Assembly: GCF_036860695.1 (NCBI RefSeq)
Contig: NZ_JAYKGJ010000003.1
Coordinates: forward strand, 186,001 to 250,000
From: Rosettibacter firmus
GTDB lineage: Bacteria > Bacteroidota > Ignavibacteria > Ignavibacteriales > Melioribacteraceae
Length of the DNA stretch: 64,000 bases
Direction: 5' to 3'
The position numbers were made by a program, and so were the translations under genes. Position 1 is the stretch's first letter. The number at the start of each line of letters is the position of its first letter. Below, piece by piece: positions 56,901-64,000 of this stretch. Under the pieces are notes generated by a model. That model was not told where the DNA came from. It searched no databases and saw nothing but the letters and a program-made list of their open reading frames with translations.

Positions 56901-57335
56901 GAAATTTTTTATGATAAATTTATTAGTATTATAATAGACACTCAACCAGCAAGCATCATAATTACCATCATAAACAACAATTTTACAGATATCATTTATA
57001 AGTTTATCTCTCTCTTTAATTCTTACTATTGCCTGATTAACATCACTCAAAACTTTATATAATCTATTTAAGCTTCTTATTGTCTCTAAACTTTTTTGTT
57101 CAATTAATTCTTCTTCCTTTTCTTTCGATTTAATTAAATAATTGACAATTATTAATATTATCGATAGTAATAAAACAATAATAACAAAAAATGATTCAGA
57201 TTTAATATTCAGAGTGGATATTGTGGAATGTTCTGAAAGAAAGAAGTGAATACCCAGAATAATTAATAAAATAATAACAATTAAATAAAGTATCCCCAGA
57301 TATAAGCGTTCATAAAATTTAATATTCTTAAACAT
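53904..57335 (-). CDS. Membrane-anchored GAF/multi-PAS sensor histidine kinase
   Basis: A 1143-residue protein. Two membrane helices lie near residues 9-32 and 45-68. A GAF domain (about 90-255) is followed by five PAS domains with PAC ends: about 268-385 (LDTIPVRVFWKDVNLNYLG), 390-515 (DGVIAVDADGMITMMNSVAENLTGW), 520-640, 645-765 (GLRIVNEEGKTIYANKSLL) and 770-900 (NIGLWDQNFVTGKIIRN). HisKA is at about 910-975 (LAQVSHEIRTPINIIVS; phospho-His near 922), then HATPase (NLIDNAIKYTKEG, GIGINEEF, GNGLGLALVKKYCE). There is no receiver, so it is an orphan kinase able to integrate several signals. Confidence 0.93.
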   Translation of the reverse strand: MFKNIKFYERLYLGILYLIVIILLIILGIHFFLSEHSTISTLNIKSESFFVIIVLLLSIILIIVNYLIKSKEKEEELIEQKSLETIRSLNRLYKVLSDVNQAIVRIKERDKLINDICKIVVYDGNYDACWLSVYYNTNKFIIKNFKEKKENLIIRLTKEFNEEFENIERLIKGEKIICNDIQASLNDINKKSVAKELGLISYAVFPILVDNKFFGTVNLVSSQNNFFNTDEVKLLEELVMDLAYALKHFDDEEKRLEAEKQLKETSQMLRLILDTIPVRVFWKDVNLNYLGCNKPFALDSGLNSPKDLIGKSDYDMAWKEQADLYRMDDKFVIETRQPKLNYEEPQTTPDGRTIWLKTSKVPLIDSEGNIKGVLGTYEDITERKLLEESLRIRESQLRTTLYSIGDGVIAVDADGMITMMNSVAENLTGWKENEAIGLPLEEVFNIINEETRNKVENPVRRVLREGIVVGLANHTVLISKDGREFPIADSGAPIFDDNKNIIGVVLVFRDQTEERKIQKAIKESEEKFRELSESALVGVYLIQDNVFKYVNPSLAKTFGYEVDEIIEKLGPLDLTHPEDRKTVAENIRKRIENEVKEIRYEFKGFKKNGEAIFVEVHGVRIIYKDKPAVIGTLIDITERKKAEMALKQAEENFRHSFDNSPVGLRIVNEEGKTIYANKSLLDIYGYNSIDELLNTSVSNRYTKESYEEFKKRRELRKQGVETPHYEISIIRKDGEIRDLDVYRKEIIWNNQKQYLVIYIDITEKRKAEKALKESEERLNMAIQNANIGLWDQNFVTGKIIRNRQWAEMLGYRLEEIESDVNAFINLVHPDDLPLVKEKIREHEEGRMETFSVECRMLTKDKNWKWILNVGKIIERDINGKPLRALGVHIDIDERKQVEEALIRAKEKAEQADKIKTEFLAQVSHEIRTPINIIVSSANLIKDSVYDYVDQEYRQLFGSIDSASMRIIRTIDQILNMSELQAGAFQINPKLIDLKNDVLENLFNEYVRLAENKGLKLLKNYKVKDANIIADEYCVTQIFANLIDNAIKYTKEGFVEIVLSEGNNREKIVEVKDTGIGINEEFLPHLFEPFVQEEQGYSRPYEGNGLGLALVKKYCELNNASIIVESKKNVGSNFKVIFHCKGRV

Positions 57336-57561
57336 GATTCATTCATACTCCACATTATCTCCATAAAAAAATTTACACATTACATTTGTAATAAAATCGC
57401 TAATAATGGGAAAAGTAGATAAATAGAATTAATTAAAAAAACTCTACCTACTATTGTCCCTTACAAAACTCTTTCTATTCATACTATTCAGTTATTATTA
57501 TCGATAAAAAAGAATAATAGTTTAAAGCATCCCCTCTATGATTGAGTACAGAACAAATCAC

Positions 57562-59178
57562 TTACTTTAAAAGTATCATTTTCTTGATTAATGTAACTTT
57601 TTCGGTTTCTATTTGATATAGATAAACACCACCGGATAAATTATTAGCATTAAAATTAACCGAATGATAACCGGCTGGTAAGATTCGATTAATTAATGTT
57701 GCAATCTCCTCACCGTAGATATTAAATATTTTCAAACTAACATGAGATTCTTCGGGCAATGCAAAACTAATTGTAGTTGTAGGGTTGAATGGATTTGGAT
57801 AATTTTGATAGACTTCAAATTTCTTGGGTACTCCAGTTTCTTCTTTTACATCAACAAGTGGACTTGTTTTAACAGTAGTAGTATCATAAGTAATATTATT
57901 ATGATTATCCATTACTGCAATAATTATTCTGAATGTTTTATTTGCCTGGTCCTGAGTAGGTATCCATGTAAATAATCCACTTGATGTTATACTTGCATTT
58001 GAAGGGACTTCAACCTGAGCAAATAACAATGGATCTCCTTCAGCATCAGTTGCTTGATATTGAAATGTAAAAGCTACTGGTACATTATGAACTAAAACAA
58101 GTGTGTCTTTTGGAATTTTCTTTGTAAATACTGGGGGTTGATTTGCATCTGCTACATTTATTACTAATGTTTTAGAATCTGTAGCATTATATTCATCAGT
58201 TACAGTAAATGTAATTAAATAACTACCTGCTTGTGTATAATTTGGTTTCCATGTAAATAAACCTTCTGCTGTTACTTCTGCTCCTGCTGGAAGGCCTGTA
58301 GCATAAAATAAAAGTGTTGCACCTGAGTCTGGATCTGTTGCTGTTAATTGCAAACTATAATTTTGACCTTCACTTATATTTACAGGGCTTGTTGTATTTA
58401 GATTTAATACTGGTGGTCTATTAACATTAACTACTGTAATTGTAACTGTCAAAGTAACTGTATTAACTCCATCACTTACTGTAAAAGTAACAGCATAACT
58501 CCCTTGTTGATTAAAATTTGGTGTCCAGGTAAATGTTCTTGTAGATGCATTAAAATCAGCTCCCGATGGTTTATTAATAATACCATAAGTTAAAACATCA
58601 TTTTCTGGATCTGTTGCACTTACTGTAAATGTAAGTGTTTCTCCTTCATTGACTGATTTATCATTAACTGCAGTAAATACTGGTGGATTATTTGTTGTAC
58701 TTACTGAAGCAGTTCCATTTATCCAGCTTACCTGTAAACCTTGTGGTCCAAACATCTTAGGATTCACATTACCATTATCATAAACAATATCGCCAAACTC
58801 TAAGTTAGTTGTACCACTACCTTTAAATTTTATTCTGATATTAAATAAAGTTCCTGAGCCGTTTAAGGGATATGCACTTGCCCACACTACTCTTAAATAA
58901 CCATTGACTGTGTCTATTTTTGTACTAACACTTCCTGCACCACTTAATAATGTTCCAGTTAAACTAATGTTTGTTAGTAATGCAACATTTTTATTATAAT
59001 TTATCTGAAATTGAAATGATGTTACATTTTGGTTTGTTAAATCTGATACTATAACAGGGAACAAATTTTCGCTCCCTGGTGCTCCTATTGCAGTAGGTAA
59101 TGTTATTGTAACTTGTGCTAATGTTAATTTTGACCAGATAGCTAAAATTAATATGAAAAAATTGATTTTTATCTTCAT
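57562..59178 (-). CDS. Cohesin / Ig-like surface protein with T9SS tail
   Basis: A 538-residue secreted protein. The signal peptide ends near TLAQV (residue 21). A cohesin-like domain (about 23-150; ITLPTAIGAPGSENLFPV, then FQFQINYNKNVALLT) precedes three Ig-like (He_PIG) repeats of about 95 residues (YGIINKPSGADFN, FYATGLPAGAEVT, FAQVEVPSNASIT each followed by F-T-W-x-P). The end (about 450-538) is a type IX sorting tail with NYPNPFNPTTTISFALPEES and a terminal LIKKMILLK. It is likely exported and anchored or released at the surface. The 226-bp region downstream has no clear terminator. Confidence 0.9.
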   Translation of the reverse strand: MKIKINFFILILAIWSKLTLAQVTITLPTAIGAPGSENLFPVIVSDLTNQNVTSFQFQINYNKNVALLTNISLTGTLLSGAGSVSTKIDTVNGYLRVVWASAYPLNGSGTLFNIRIKFKGSGTTNLEFGDIVYDNGNVNPKMFGPQGLQVSWINGTASVSTTNNPPVFTAVNDKSVNEGETLTFTVSATDPENDVLTYGIINKPSGADFNASTRTFTWTPNFNQQGSYAVTFTVSDGVNTVTLTVTITVVNVNRPPVLNLNTTSPVNISEGQNYSLQLTATDPDSGATLLFYATGLPAGAEVTAEGLFTWKPNYTQAGSYLITFTVTDEYNATDSKTLVINVADANQPPVFTKKIPKDTLVLVHNVPVAFTFQYQATDAEGDPLLFAQVEVPSNASITSSGLFTWIPTQDQANKTFRIIIAVMDNHNNITYDTTTVKTSPLVDVKEETGVPKKFEVYQNYPNPFNPTTTISFALPEESHVSLKIFNIYGEEIATLINRILPAGYHSVNFNANNLSGGVYLYQIETEKVTLIKKMILLK

Positions 59179-59295
59179 GTTGTGCCCTGATATTATTATA
59201 ATTTTATCAATAAATATAAAATAAAATTACAGCTTTAACAAAAGAAAATTTTCATTATAAATTAATTTGTGACTATGATCTTAGAAAGTTCAATT

Positions 59296-59341
59296 AAACC
59301 GCAAAGGTCGTTAAGATTTATTCTCTGTGTCCTCTGGGTTA
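59296..59341. repeat. Dispersed palindromic repeat, copy B
   Basis: AAACCGCAAAGGTCGTTAAGA, a TTTA loop and TTCTCTGTGTCCTCTGGGTTA form an imperfect inverted repeat of about 20 bp per arm. It is adjacent to copy C in the 300-bp gap between two cohesin-protein genes. Confidence 0.65.
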
Positions 59342-59352
59342 TAAATTATTAC

Positions 59353-59422
59353 TAAACAGCCAAGAACGCTAAGAAACTGTTAAGAATTTTTCTTTGCGTC
59401 TTCCTGGCGTTCTCTGCGGTTA
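59353..59422. repeat. Dispersed palindromic repeat, copy C
   Basis: A left arm with AAGAACGCTAAGAAAC and a right arm with CTTTGCGTC and GGCGTTCTCTGCGGTTA are partly complementary (AGAACGC core against GCGTTCT). The centre AAGAATTTTT and right arm closely match copy D at 62.0 kb, including the terminator that follows. Confidence 0.7.
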
Positions 59423-59433
59423 AATCATAAAAA

Positions 59434-59452
59434 AGCCCCTTATTCAGGGGCT
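59434..59452 (-). terminator. Intrinsic terminator
   Basis: The stem AGCCCCT / AGGGGCT with a TATTC loop lies 26 bp past the stop of the gene that ends at 59479. On the minus strand it is followed by TTTTTTATG. The core is identical to the terminator at 62042. Confidence 0.92.
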
Positions 59453-59478
59453 CTTAAACTTCAAATGTAATATAATTT

Positions 59479-61773
59479 TTATTTTACATAGAGCATCTTC
59501 TTCATCGATACAAAATCATCTGCTTGAATTTTATAGATGTACATTCCAGTATTTAATTCTGATGCATCAAATTTAACAATATGATATCCTGCACTCATGA
59601 AACCATTAACCAATGTCATAATTTCCTGTCCAAGTATATTGTAAATTGTAAGTCTAACATTAGAATCTTTCGGTAATCCAAATTTAATTGTTGTTGATGG
59701 ATTAAATGGATTTGGATAATTCTGTAAAAGAACATAATCAGAAGGTATAACTTCACTTTCTTCTACACCTGTTACAGTACCACTTACTTTAATGGTTCTT
59801 CTTGAAGTAGCTTTTAATGTACCATCTGATACTTCTACAATAAGAATAAATGTCATTCCTGCTTGAGATGGTGTAGGTGCCCATGTATAATAACCATCTG
59901 TTGAAATTTCGCCTGGACCACTTACTATTTTAAATGTTAAAGGATCACCATCCGGATCCTCTGCTTTATATATAAATTCATACGGTACAGGAACATTATG
60001 TACTGGAACAACCTGTCCATCTGGAATTTCAGCTGTAAATGAAGGTGCTCTATTAACATTATTTACAGTGATGTTAACATCGATTGATGCAGATAAACCA
60101 CCTTTATCAGTTACTTTAAATGTTACAGTATAGCTTCCAGCCTGAGTAAAGCTTGGTTTCCATGTAAATACATTATTTGAGAAAGTTGCACCTTGTGGAA
60201 GATTAGTAGCAGAATAAGTTAATACATCTCCAGTATTTGGATCTGAACCAGTTACATTAATTGTAATAGTTTCATTTTCATTTACAACATAAGGACCTGC
60301 TGGTGATACTGCTATTGATGGAGCTACATTTGCTTCGCCTACAAATACTTGTGCTGGTTCAGCAGTTGATATTGGTGTACCGGTATTAAACTTAAATGAT
60401 GTAAAAACAACTTCTGTAGAACCGGTTGCTTTTGCTTTACCAGTTAATTTTAATAATACACCGCTTCCTTCAATATAAGAACCTTTTGCTAATGAAAAAC
60501 TAATTGTACCTGCATTATTATCAACATTAATTGCTGCTAATCCACCTTCACTCAGTGTCGAAGTTAAATCATAATTATTAATTTCAATAACATTTTTATC
60601 AAATGTTGCAGTAAAATCATACGATAAAACTTTTTTATCTGCAGTAATTTCTGTTGTTAGAATTGGAATTACAATGTTATCCCCTTCAATTGCAGAAACA
60701 GAACCACCCTGAACCAATACTTCTGTAGTTTTAATCACACCACCTGATACATTTGCTCCAGGGATACCAAGATTAAATTTAAGAGTGTTTGCTAAGTCAA
60801 GATTTGTAATTCCATAATTCTTAAATTTTATTTTCAGTTTTATTAATGAGCCTTCGCCAACAAGAGCAGGATATCCCGCCCATGCTACTGTAACCTTACC
60901 AGCTGCTACATCTGGATTTGCAGAAAATATTCCTTTACCTTCCAGTATTGTACCTTCAGTTGTAGCTTCTGTAATTTCTATGATATTATTATCATAACTT
61001 AAAACAAATTGAAATGCAGTAATATTTTTACCACTGACATCATCAACTACAATATCTGCTGTCTTTTCAGAATTTAATGTGCCTGATATGACTGGTAATT
61101 TAAAGTTTACTGGTGCATTCGATGCAGTTATTTCTGAAGTATATCCATTAATTTTTACATCCTGAACTAATAGATATTTTGATGTTGATGGTGATGATTC
61201 ATACCATGGATAAACTCTAACATATAATGTATCTCCAGGATAAACATTCTTATTAATATTAAAAGTAAATTGTGTTAGAACATTATTTAGAAGAGCAACA
61301 GGTTCTGAATTTAATTTTACAGGGTAACTAAAAGATGCACGAGTATCATAATAAATATTTACTTTCATAAAACTTGTTGCACCACCACCTAAATATAGAG
61401 TGATATTATCTGCATGTAAAATTCTTCCGCTCTTTGGAGTAACACCAAATTGAACATATCGATTATTATTCTGTTCAGTTTCATTTCCCCATGAAATTGC
61501 TGCTGATCCATCATTGGGCCACCAGCGTTGTGTTGGTCCAAGTGGACCATTTGCACCTGTATAACTTCTTACTCTAAAAATTGATGTTCCTGTTTCATTA
61601 ATACCTGTTACAAATTGATCTTCATAAGAAACTTTCTGGCTATCTGGTACAATACATTTCCATTGAACAAGTACCTGAGACTCTTCTTGTCTTTCCATTA
61701 AATATTCTGCATTTACAAAACTTGAAAAAACTATTACTATAAATAATATGATTAGTTGTAATATATTTTTCAT
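59479..61773 (-). CDS. Two-cohesin / Ig-like surface protein with novel N-terminal domain and T9SS tail
   Basis: The protein has 764 residues from the ATG at 61773; GGAGGTG lies 4 nt upstream, so the GTG at 61779 is not preferred. The signal peptide ends near FVNAE (residue 22). Residues about 25-220 form a beta-rich domain I cannot name (many Trp/Tyr, e.g. RWWPNDGSAAISWGNE and LHADNITLYLGGG). Two cohesin-like domains follow (about 222-350 and 357-485), then two Ig-like repeats (about 490-680) and a T9SS tail with NYPNPFNPSTTIKFGLPKDS. From the second cohesin on it is nearly the same as its downstream neighbour, so the genes are recent duplicates with an added head domain. Confidence 0.9.
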   Translation of the reverse strand: MKNILQLIILFIVIVFSSFVNAEYLMERQEESQVLVQWKCIVPDSQKVSYEDQFVTGINETGTSIFRVRSYTGANGPLGPTQRWWPNDGSAAISWGNETEQNNNRYVQFGVTPKSGRILHADNITLYLGGGATSFMKVNIYYDTRASFSYPVKLNSEPVALLNNVLTQFTFNINKNVYPGDTLYVRVYPWYESSPSTSKYLLVQDVKINGYTSEITASNAPVNFKLPVISGTLNSEKTADIVVDDVSGKNITAFQFVLSYDNNIIEITEATTEGTILEGKGIFSANPDVAAGKVTVAWAGYPALVGEGSLIKLKIKFKNYGITNLDLANTLKFNLGIPGANVSGGVIKTTEVLVQGGSVSAIEGDNIVIPILTTEITADKKVLSYDFTATFDKNVIEINNYDLTSTLSEGGLAAINVDNNAGTISFSLAKGSYIEGSGVLLKLTGKAKATGSTEVVFTSFKFNTGTPISTAEPAQVFVGEANVAPSIAVSPAGPYVVNENETITINVTGSDPNTGDVLTYSATNLPQGATFSNNVFTWKPSFTQAGSYTVTFKVTDKGGLSASIDVNITVNNVNRAPSFTAEIPDGQVVPVHNVPVPYEFIYKAEDPDGDPLTFKIVSGPGEISTDGYYTWAPTPSQAGMTFILIVEVSDGTLKATSRRTIKVSGTVTGVEESEVIPSDYVLLQNYPNPFNPSTTIKFGLPKDSNVRLTIYNILGQEIMTLVNGFMSAGYHIVKFDASELNTGMYIYKIQADDFVSMKKMLYVK

Positions 61774-61959
61774 TTGCACCTCCAGGGTGTTTATGTTTTT
61801 TTAATTTCTATTTTTTATCGTTTACTTAATCAAATTTATTCAACTATTTTTTGTTTTGCAATTAAAAAGTTTAAAAGTATTAAAATTATTTTTATAGCAG
61901 AATATAAAAATGGTAAAAGAATTTTTAATTACCTTATCTTTACTAAGTGTTTGAAATTA

Positions 61960-62029
61960 AAACCGCTAAGTACGCTAAGTTATTGATAAGAATTTTTACT
62001 TTGCGCCTTTTTTGCGTCCTCTGCGGTTA
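61960..62029. repeat. Dispersed palindromic repeat, copy D
   Basis: The arms AAACCGCTAAGTACGCTAAGT and TTTTGCGTCCTCTGCGGTT are complementary except for a few positions; the spacer contains AAGAATTTTTACTTTGCG as in copy C. It is followed within 12 bp by a terminator identical in core to that after copy C. The rest of the 310-bp gap (61780-61959) is AT-rich without features I can support. Confidence 0.72.
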
Positions 62030-62041
62030 GAACATAAAAAA

Positions 62042-62060
62042 AGCCCCTTATTCAGGGGCT
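62042..62060 (-). terminator. Intrinsic terminator
   Basis: AGCCCCT / AGGGGCT with a TATTC loop, followed on the minus strand by TTTTTTTATG. It ends the gene whose stop is at 62090. Confidence 0.93.
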
Positions 62061-62089
62061 TTAAACTTATTCAGTCCTAACAAAATTTA

Positions 62090-63808
62090 TTACTTCACAT
62101 ACATCATCTTTTTCATCGATACAAAATTATCTGCCTGAATTTTATAAATGTACATACCTGTATTTAATCCAGAAGCATCGAATTTAATTGTATGGTATCC
62201 TGCATTCATAAATCCATTAACAAGAGTTGCTACTTCCTGACCAAGAATATTGTAAACAGAAAGTTTAACATGTGAATCTTTTGGAAGAGCAAATTTAATT
62301 GTTGTTGATGGATTAAATGGATTTGGATAATTCTGCATAAGTGAATATTCTTTAGGCATTCCAACTTCCTCTTCAACACCAACTACAACATCACTTACTT
62401 TAACTCTTCTCGTAGAAGTAGCTATTAAAGAACCATCAGAAACCTCTACAACTATATCGAACTCTTTGCCAGCTTGTGCTGGAAGTGGAGCCCATAAATA
62501 TTCACCTGTAGTTGAAATTGTACCTGGACCAATTACTAATCTAAATGTCAAAGGATCACCATCTGGATCACTTGCTTTATAAATAAATTCAAATGGAACA
62601 GGAACGTTATGTACAGGAATTACCTGATTATTTGGAATTTCTGCAGTAAAAACAGGTGCTCTGTTTACATTATTCACAACAATTGCTACTGTCTTTGAAG
62701 CAGATAATCCCCCCTTATCAGTTACTTTAAAAGTAACAGAATAAGCACCAGCCTGATCATATGTTGGTTTCCAGGTAAATACATTATTTACTAATGTTGC
62801 ACCTTGTGGTAGACTTGTTACTGAATATGTTAACACATCACCAGTATTTGCATCAGCACCAACAAGTGTAATAGTTAATGTTTCATTTTCATTAACTGCA
62901 AATGAAGTTTGATTTGGATTTAATGTTAACGTTGGAGCAACATTAGCTTCTGCTACAACTATTAAAGCTGGATCAGCTGTTGCACCTGGTGTTCCTGTAT
63001 TGAATCTAAAAGAATTAAATACTAATTCAGTACTTCCAGCTGCTTTTGCTTTCCCTTTTAATTTCAAGAGAGTTCCACTACCTGTAATATATGAACCACT
63101 TGCAAGTGAAAAGCTAACTGTTCCAGCATTATTATCAACATTAATAGCAGCAAGTCCACCAGCACTTAATGTTGATTCTAAGTCGTAGTTATTAATTTCA
63201 ATTACATTTTTATCAAATGATGCTGTAAATTCATATGATAATACTTTTTGAGCTGCAGTAATTTCTGTTGTTAAAACTGGAATTTCAATATTATCACCAG
63301 CAGTTGCACTAACAGAGCCACCCTGAATTAGAACAGCGGCTGTTTGTAGTGAACCAGCTGTTACATTAGCTACGGGATTACCATTATTGAATTTAAAAGT
63401 ACCACCATCACTTAATGTAGTAGTTCCCGAGCTAACAAATTTAACTTTTAATTTAAGTAAAGTCCCCTGTCCGCTAAGATAGGATCCACTTGCCCATGCT
63501 ACGGAAAGAGTACCGTTTGCTGTATCAGCATTTACTGTAAGTATTCCTTTACCTTCTACCAGTGTACCGGCTTGTTCTACCTCGGCTATTTTTACAACAT
63601 TTTTATTATATGATAGAGTAAATTGAAATGATAATACATTCTTGCCGGTTAAATCACCTACAGTAATTGCGCCTAACTTTTCAACTCCTGATGCACCACT
63701 TACGCTTGGTAATGTTACACTAACCTGTGCAAACGTACTCGTTCCTAACATAAGCATTGTTACAAGAAGACCGAGAAACTTTACAACGCTTATTTTTATT
63801 CTTCTCAT
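62090..63808 (-). CDS. Two-cohesin / Ig-like surface protein with T9SS tail
   Basis: A 572-residue secreted protein. The signal peptide ends near TFAQV (residue 28). Cohesin-like domains cover about 29-152 (VTLPSVSGASGVEKLG, FQFTLSYNKNVVKI) and 158-285 (IPVLTTEITAAQKVLSYEF). Two Ig-like repeats follow (about 290-480, with FTWKPTYDQAG and YLWAPLPAQAG) and a T9SS tail (about 490-572) with NYPNPFNPSTTIKFALPKDS and a terminal KKMMYVK. Cohesins normally bind dockerins, but no dockerin is seen in this window, so the domains may mediate self-association or adhesion. Confidence 0.92.
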   Translation of the reverse strand: MRRIKISVVKFLGLLVTMLMLGTSTFAQVSVTLPSVSGASGVEKLGAITVGDLTGKNVLSFQFTLSYNKNVVKIAEVEQAGTLVEGKGILTVNADTANGTLSVAWASGSYLSGQGTLLKLKVKFVSSGTTTLSDGGTFKFNNGNPVANVTAGSLQTAAVLIQGGSVSATAGDNIEIPVLTTEITAAQKVLSYEFTASFDKNVIEINNYDLESTLSAGGLAAINVDNNAGTVSFSLASGSYITGSGTLLKLKGKAKAAGSTELVFNSFRFNTGTPGATADPALIVVAEANVAPTLTLNPNQTSFAVNENETLTITLVGADANTGDVLTYSVTSLPQGATLVNNVFTWKPTYDQAGAYSVTFKVTDKGGLSASKTVAIVVNNVNRAPVFTAEIPNNQVIPVHNVPVPFEFIYKASDPDGDPLTFRLVIGPGTISTTGEYLWAPLPAQAGKEFDIVVEVSDGSLIATSTRRVKVSDVVVGVEEEVGMPKEYSLMQNYPNPFNPSTTIKFALPKDSHVKLSVYNILGQEVATLVNGFMNAGYHTIKFDASGLNTGMYIYKIQADNFVSMKKMMYVK

Positions 63809-63842
63809 TTACGACCTCATTTTTATTAACAATTTTTTAATT

Positions 63843-63866
63843 GGGGTAGACATTTCTGTCCACCCC
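63843..63866. repeat. Strong palindrome with GAAA loop between surface-protein genes
   Basis: On the minus strand this reads GGGGTGGACA, GAAA, TGTCTACCCC: a 10-bp stem with one G-U pair and a GNRA tetraloop. No U tract follows, so it is not a standard terminator; it may be a REP-like element or an mRNA-stabilising hairpin between the truncated gene at the window end and the 62090 gene. Confidence 0.65.
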
Positions 63867-63879
63867 TTAATTAGCGCAA

Positions 63880-64000
63880 TTACTTCAATAAATTCATCTT
63901 CATGGTAGAAGTATACTTACCAGCAATTATTCTATAGATATAGATACCGGAAGATACTTTGCTACCAAAGTCATTTGTTCCATCCCATCTAACTGTGTAG
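63880..64000 (-). CDS. T9SS-tail protein, C-terminal fragment (runs off window)
   Basis: Only the last 39 residues are visible, ending at the TAA complement at 63880-63882. The visible part reads VRWDGTNDFGSKVSSGIYIYRI and ends MKMNLLK, the typical second half of a type IX sorting domain (WDGxNxxGxxVxSGxYxYR). The gene body lies beyond position 64000. It differs in detail from the tails of the three cohesin proteins, so it may be a separate type of cargo. It precedes the 62090 gene by about 70 bp including a hairpin. Confidence 0.85.
   Translation of the reverse strand, partial: YTVRWDGTNDFGSKVSSGIYIYRIIAGKYTSTMKMNLLK

Noticed and set aside
57336-57561. Hairpins in the gap after the large kinase start
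   Set aside because: Only short A/T-rich complementarities (TATTATT/AATAATA type) with long loops; not distinguishable from chance in such AT-rich DNA.
1-64000. tRNA/rRNA genes, CRISPR arrays, insertion sequences, prophage genes
   Set aside because: No T-loop (GGTTCGAATC-like) sequences in the gaps, no regularly spaced repeats, and no transposase, integrase or phage structural protein among the reading frames.

Overview
The window is AT-rich and gene-dense (about 64 protein genes). It looks like a chromosomal segment from a member of the Ignavibacteria (Bacteroidota/Chlorobiota lineage, Ignavibacterium/Melioribacter-like); this is inference. The support is: several secreted proteins end in type IX secretion (T9SS) tails with the YPNPFNP[ST]TTI motif typical of that group; many starts have only A-rich leaders; two sites match the Bacteroidota -7 promoter element TAnnTTTG; and GH97, UpxY-type NusG, Rnf and GH130/GT4 genes are present. 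I found no tRNA, rRNA, CRISPR array, insertion sequence or prophage.

Layout. 1-7 kb: the 3' end of an EEP-family phosphohydrolase, a Chlorobium-type ferredoxin, and a probable minus-strand operon running YidD-like, two TPR/membrane proteins, ACT-domain protein, UPF0210, LemA, TPM protein. 7-17.7 kb: housekeeping genes (rlmN, transketolase, a second ferredoxin, thioredoxin, histidinol-phosphatase-like IMPase, Sua5, a PAS kinase, an M24 peptidase), then a short remnant of an outer-membrane protein. 18-21.3 kb: a GH130 plus GT4 fusion pair for oligosaccharide metabolism. 21.5-28.3 kb: orphan CheW, a His-rich membrane protein, an MBL-fold hydrolase, a kinase coupled to a small outer-membrane protein, a GlmU-like enzyme, rpsT, and queE-queD. 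28.3-35.9 kb: a sirtuin / TPR / HD-nuclease / UpxY-NusG / hybrid-kinase run and an NtrC-type two-component pair. 36-38.5 kb: a MuiA-like protein and a sterol-desaturase-like enzyme. 38.5-46 kb: a GH97 glycosidase coupled to a six-gene set that looks like biosynthesis and transfer of a CMP-activated nonulosonic-type sugar acid. 47.2-53.7 kb: a complete rnf operon (C-D-G-E-A-apbE-B-rseC). 53.9-57.3 kb: a large multi-PAS kinase. 57.5-64 kb: tandem paralogous cohesin / Ig-like / T9SS-tail surface proteins, separated by palindromic repeats and near-identical terminators.

How it fits together. The Rnf operon carries its own flavin transferase (ApbE), and both flavinylation motifs are visible in RnfG and RnfD; nearby ferredoxins could feed it. 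Six histidine kinases, a sigma-54-type activator and a specialised NusG paralogue indicate heavy environmental regulation. Glycan synthesis (CMP-sugar cluster), glycan breakdown (GH97, GH130) and T9SS-exported adhesive proteins suggest an elaborate cell surface. The regions I consider most worth follow-up are the 40.4-46.0 kb sugar-acid cluster, which does not match the standard sialic, legionaminic or pseudaminic gene sets; the tandem cohesin locus; and the signal-peptide-bearing YidD-like protein with its two TPR partners.
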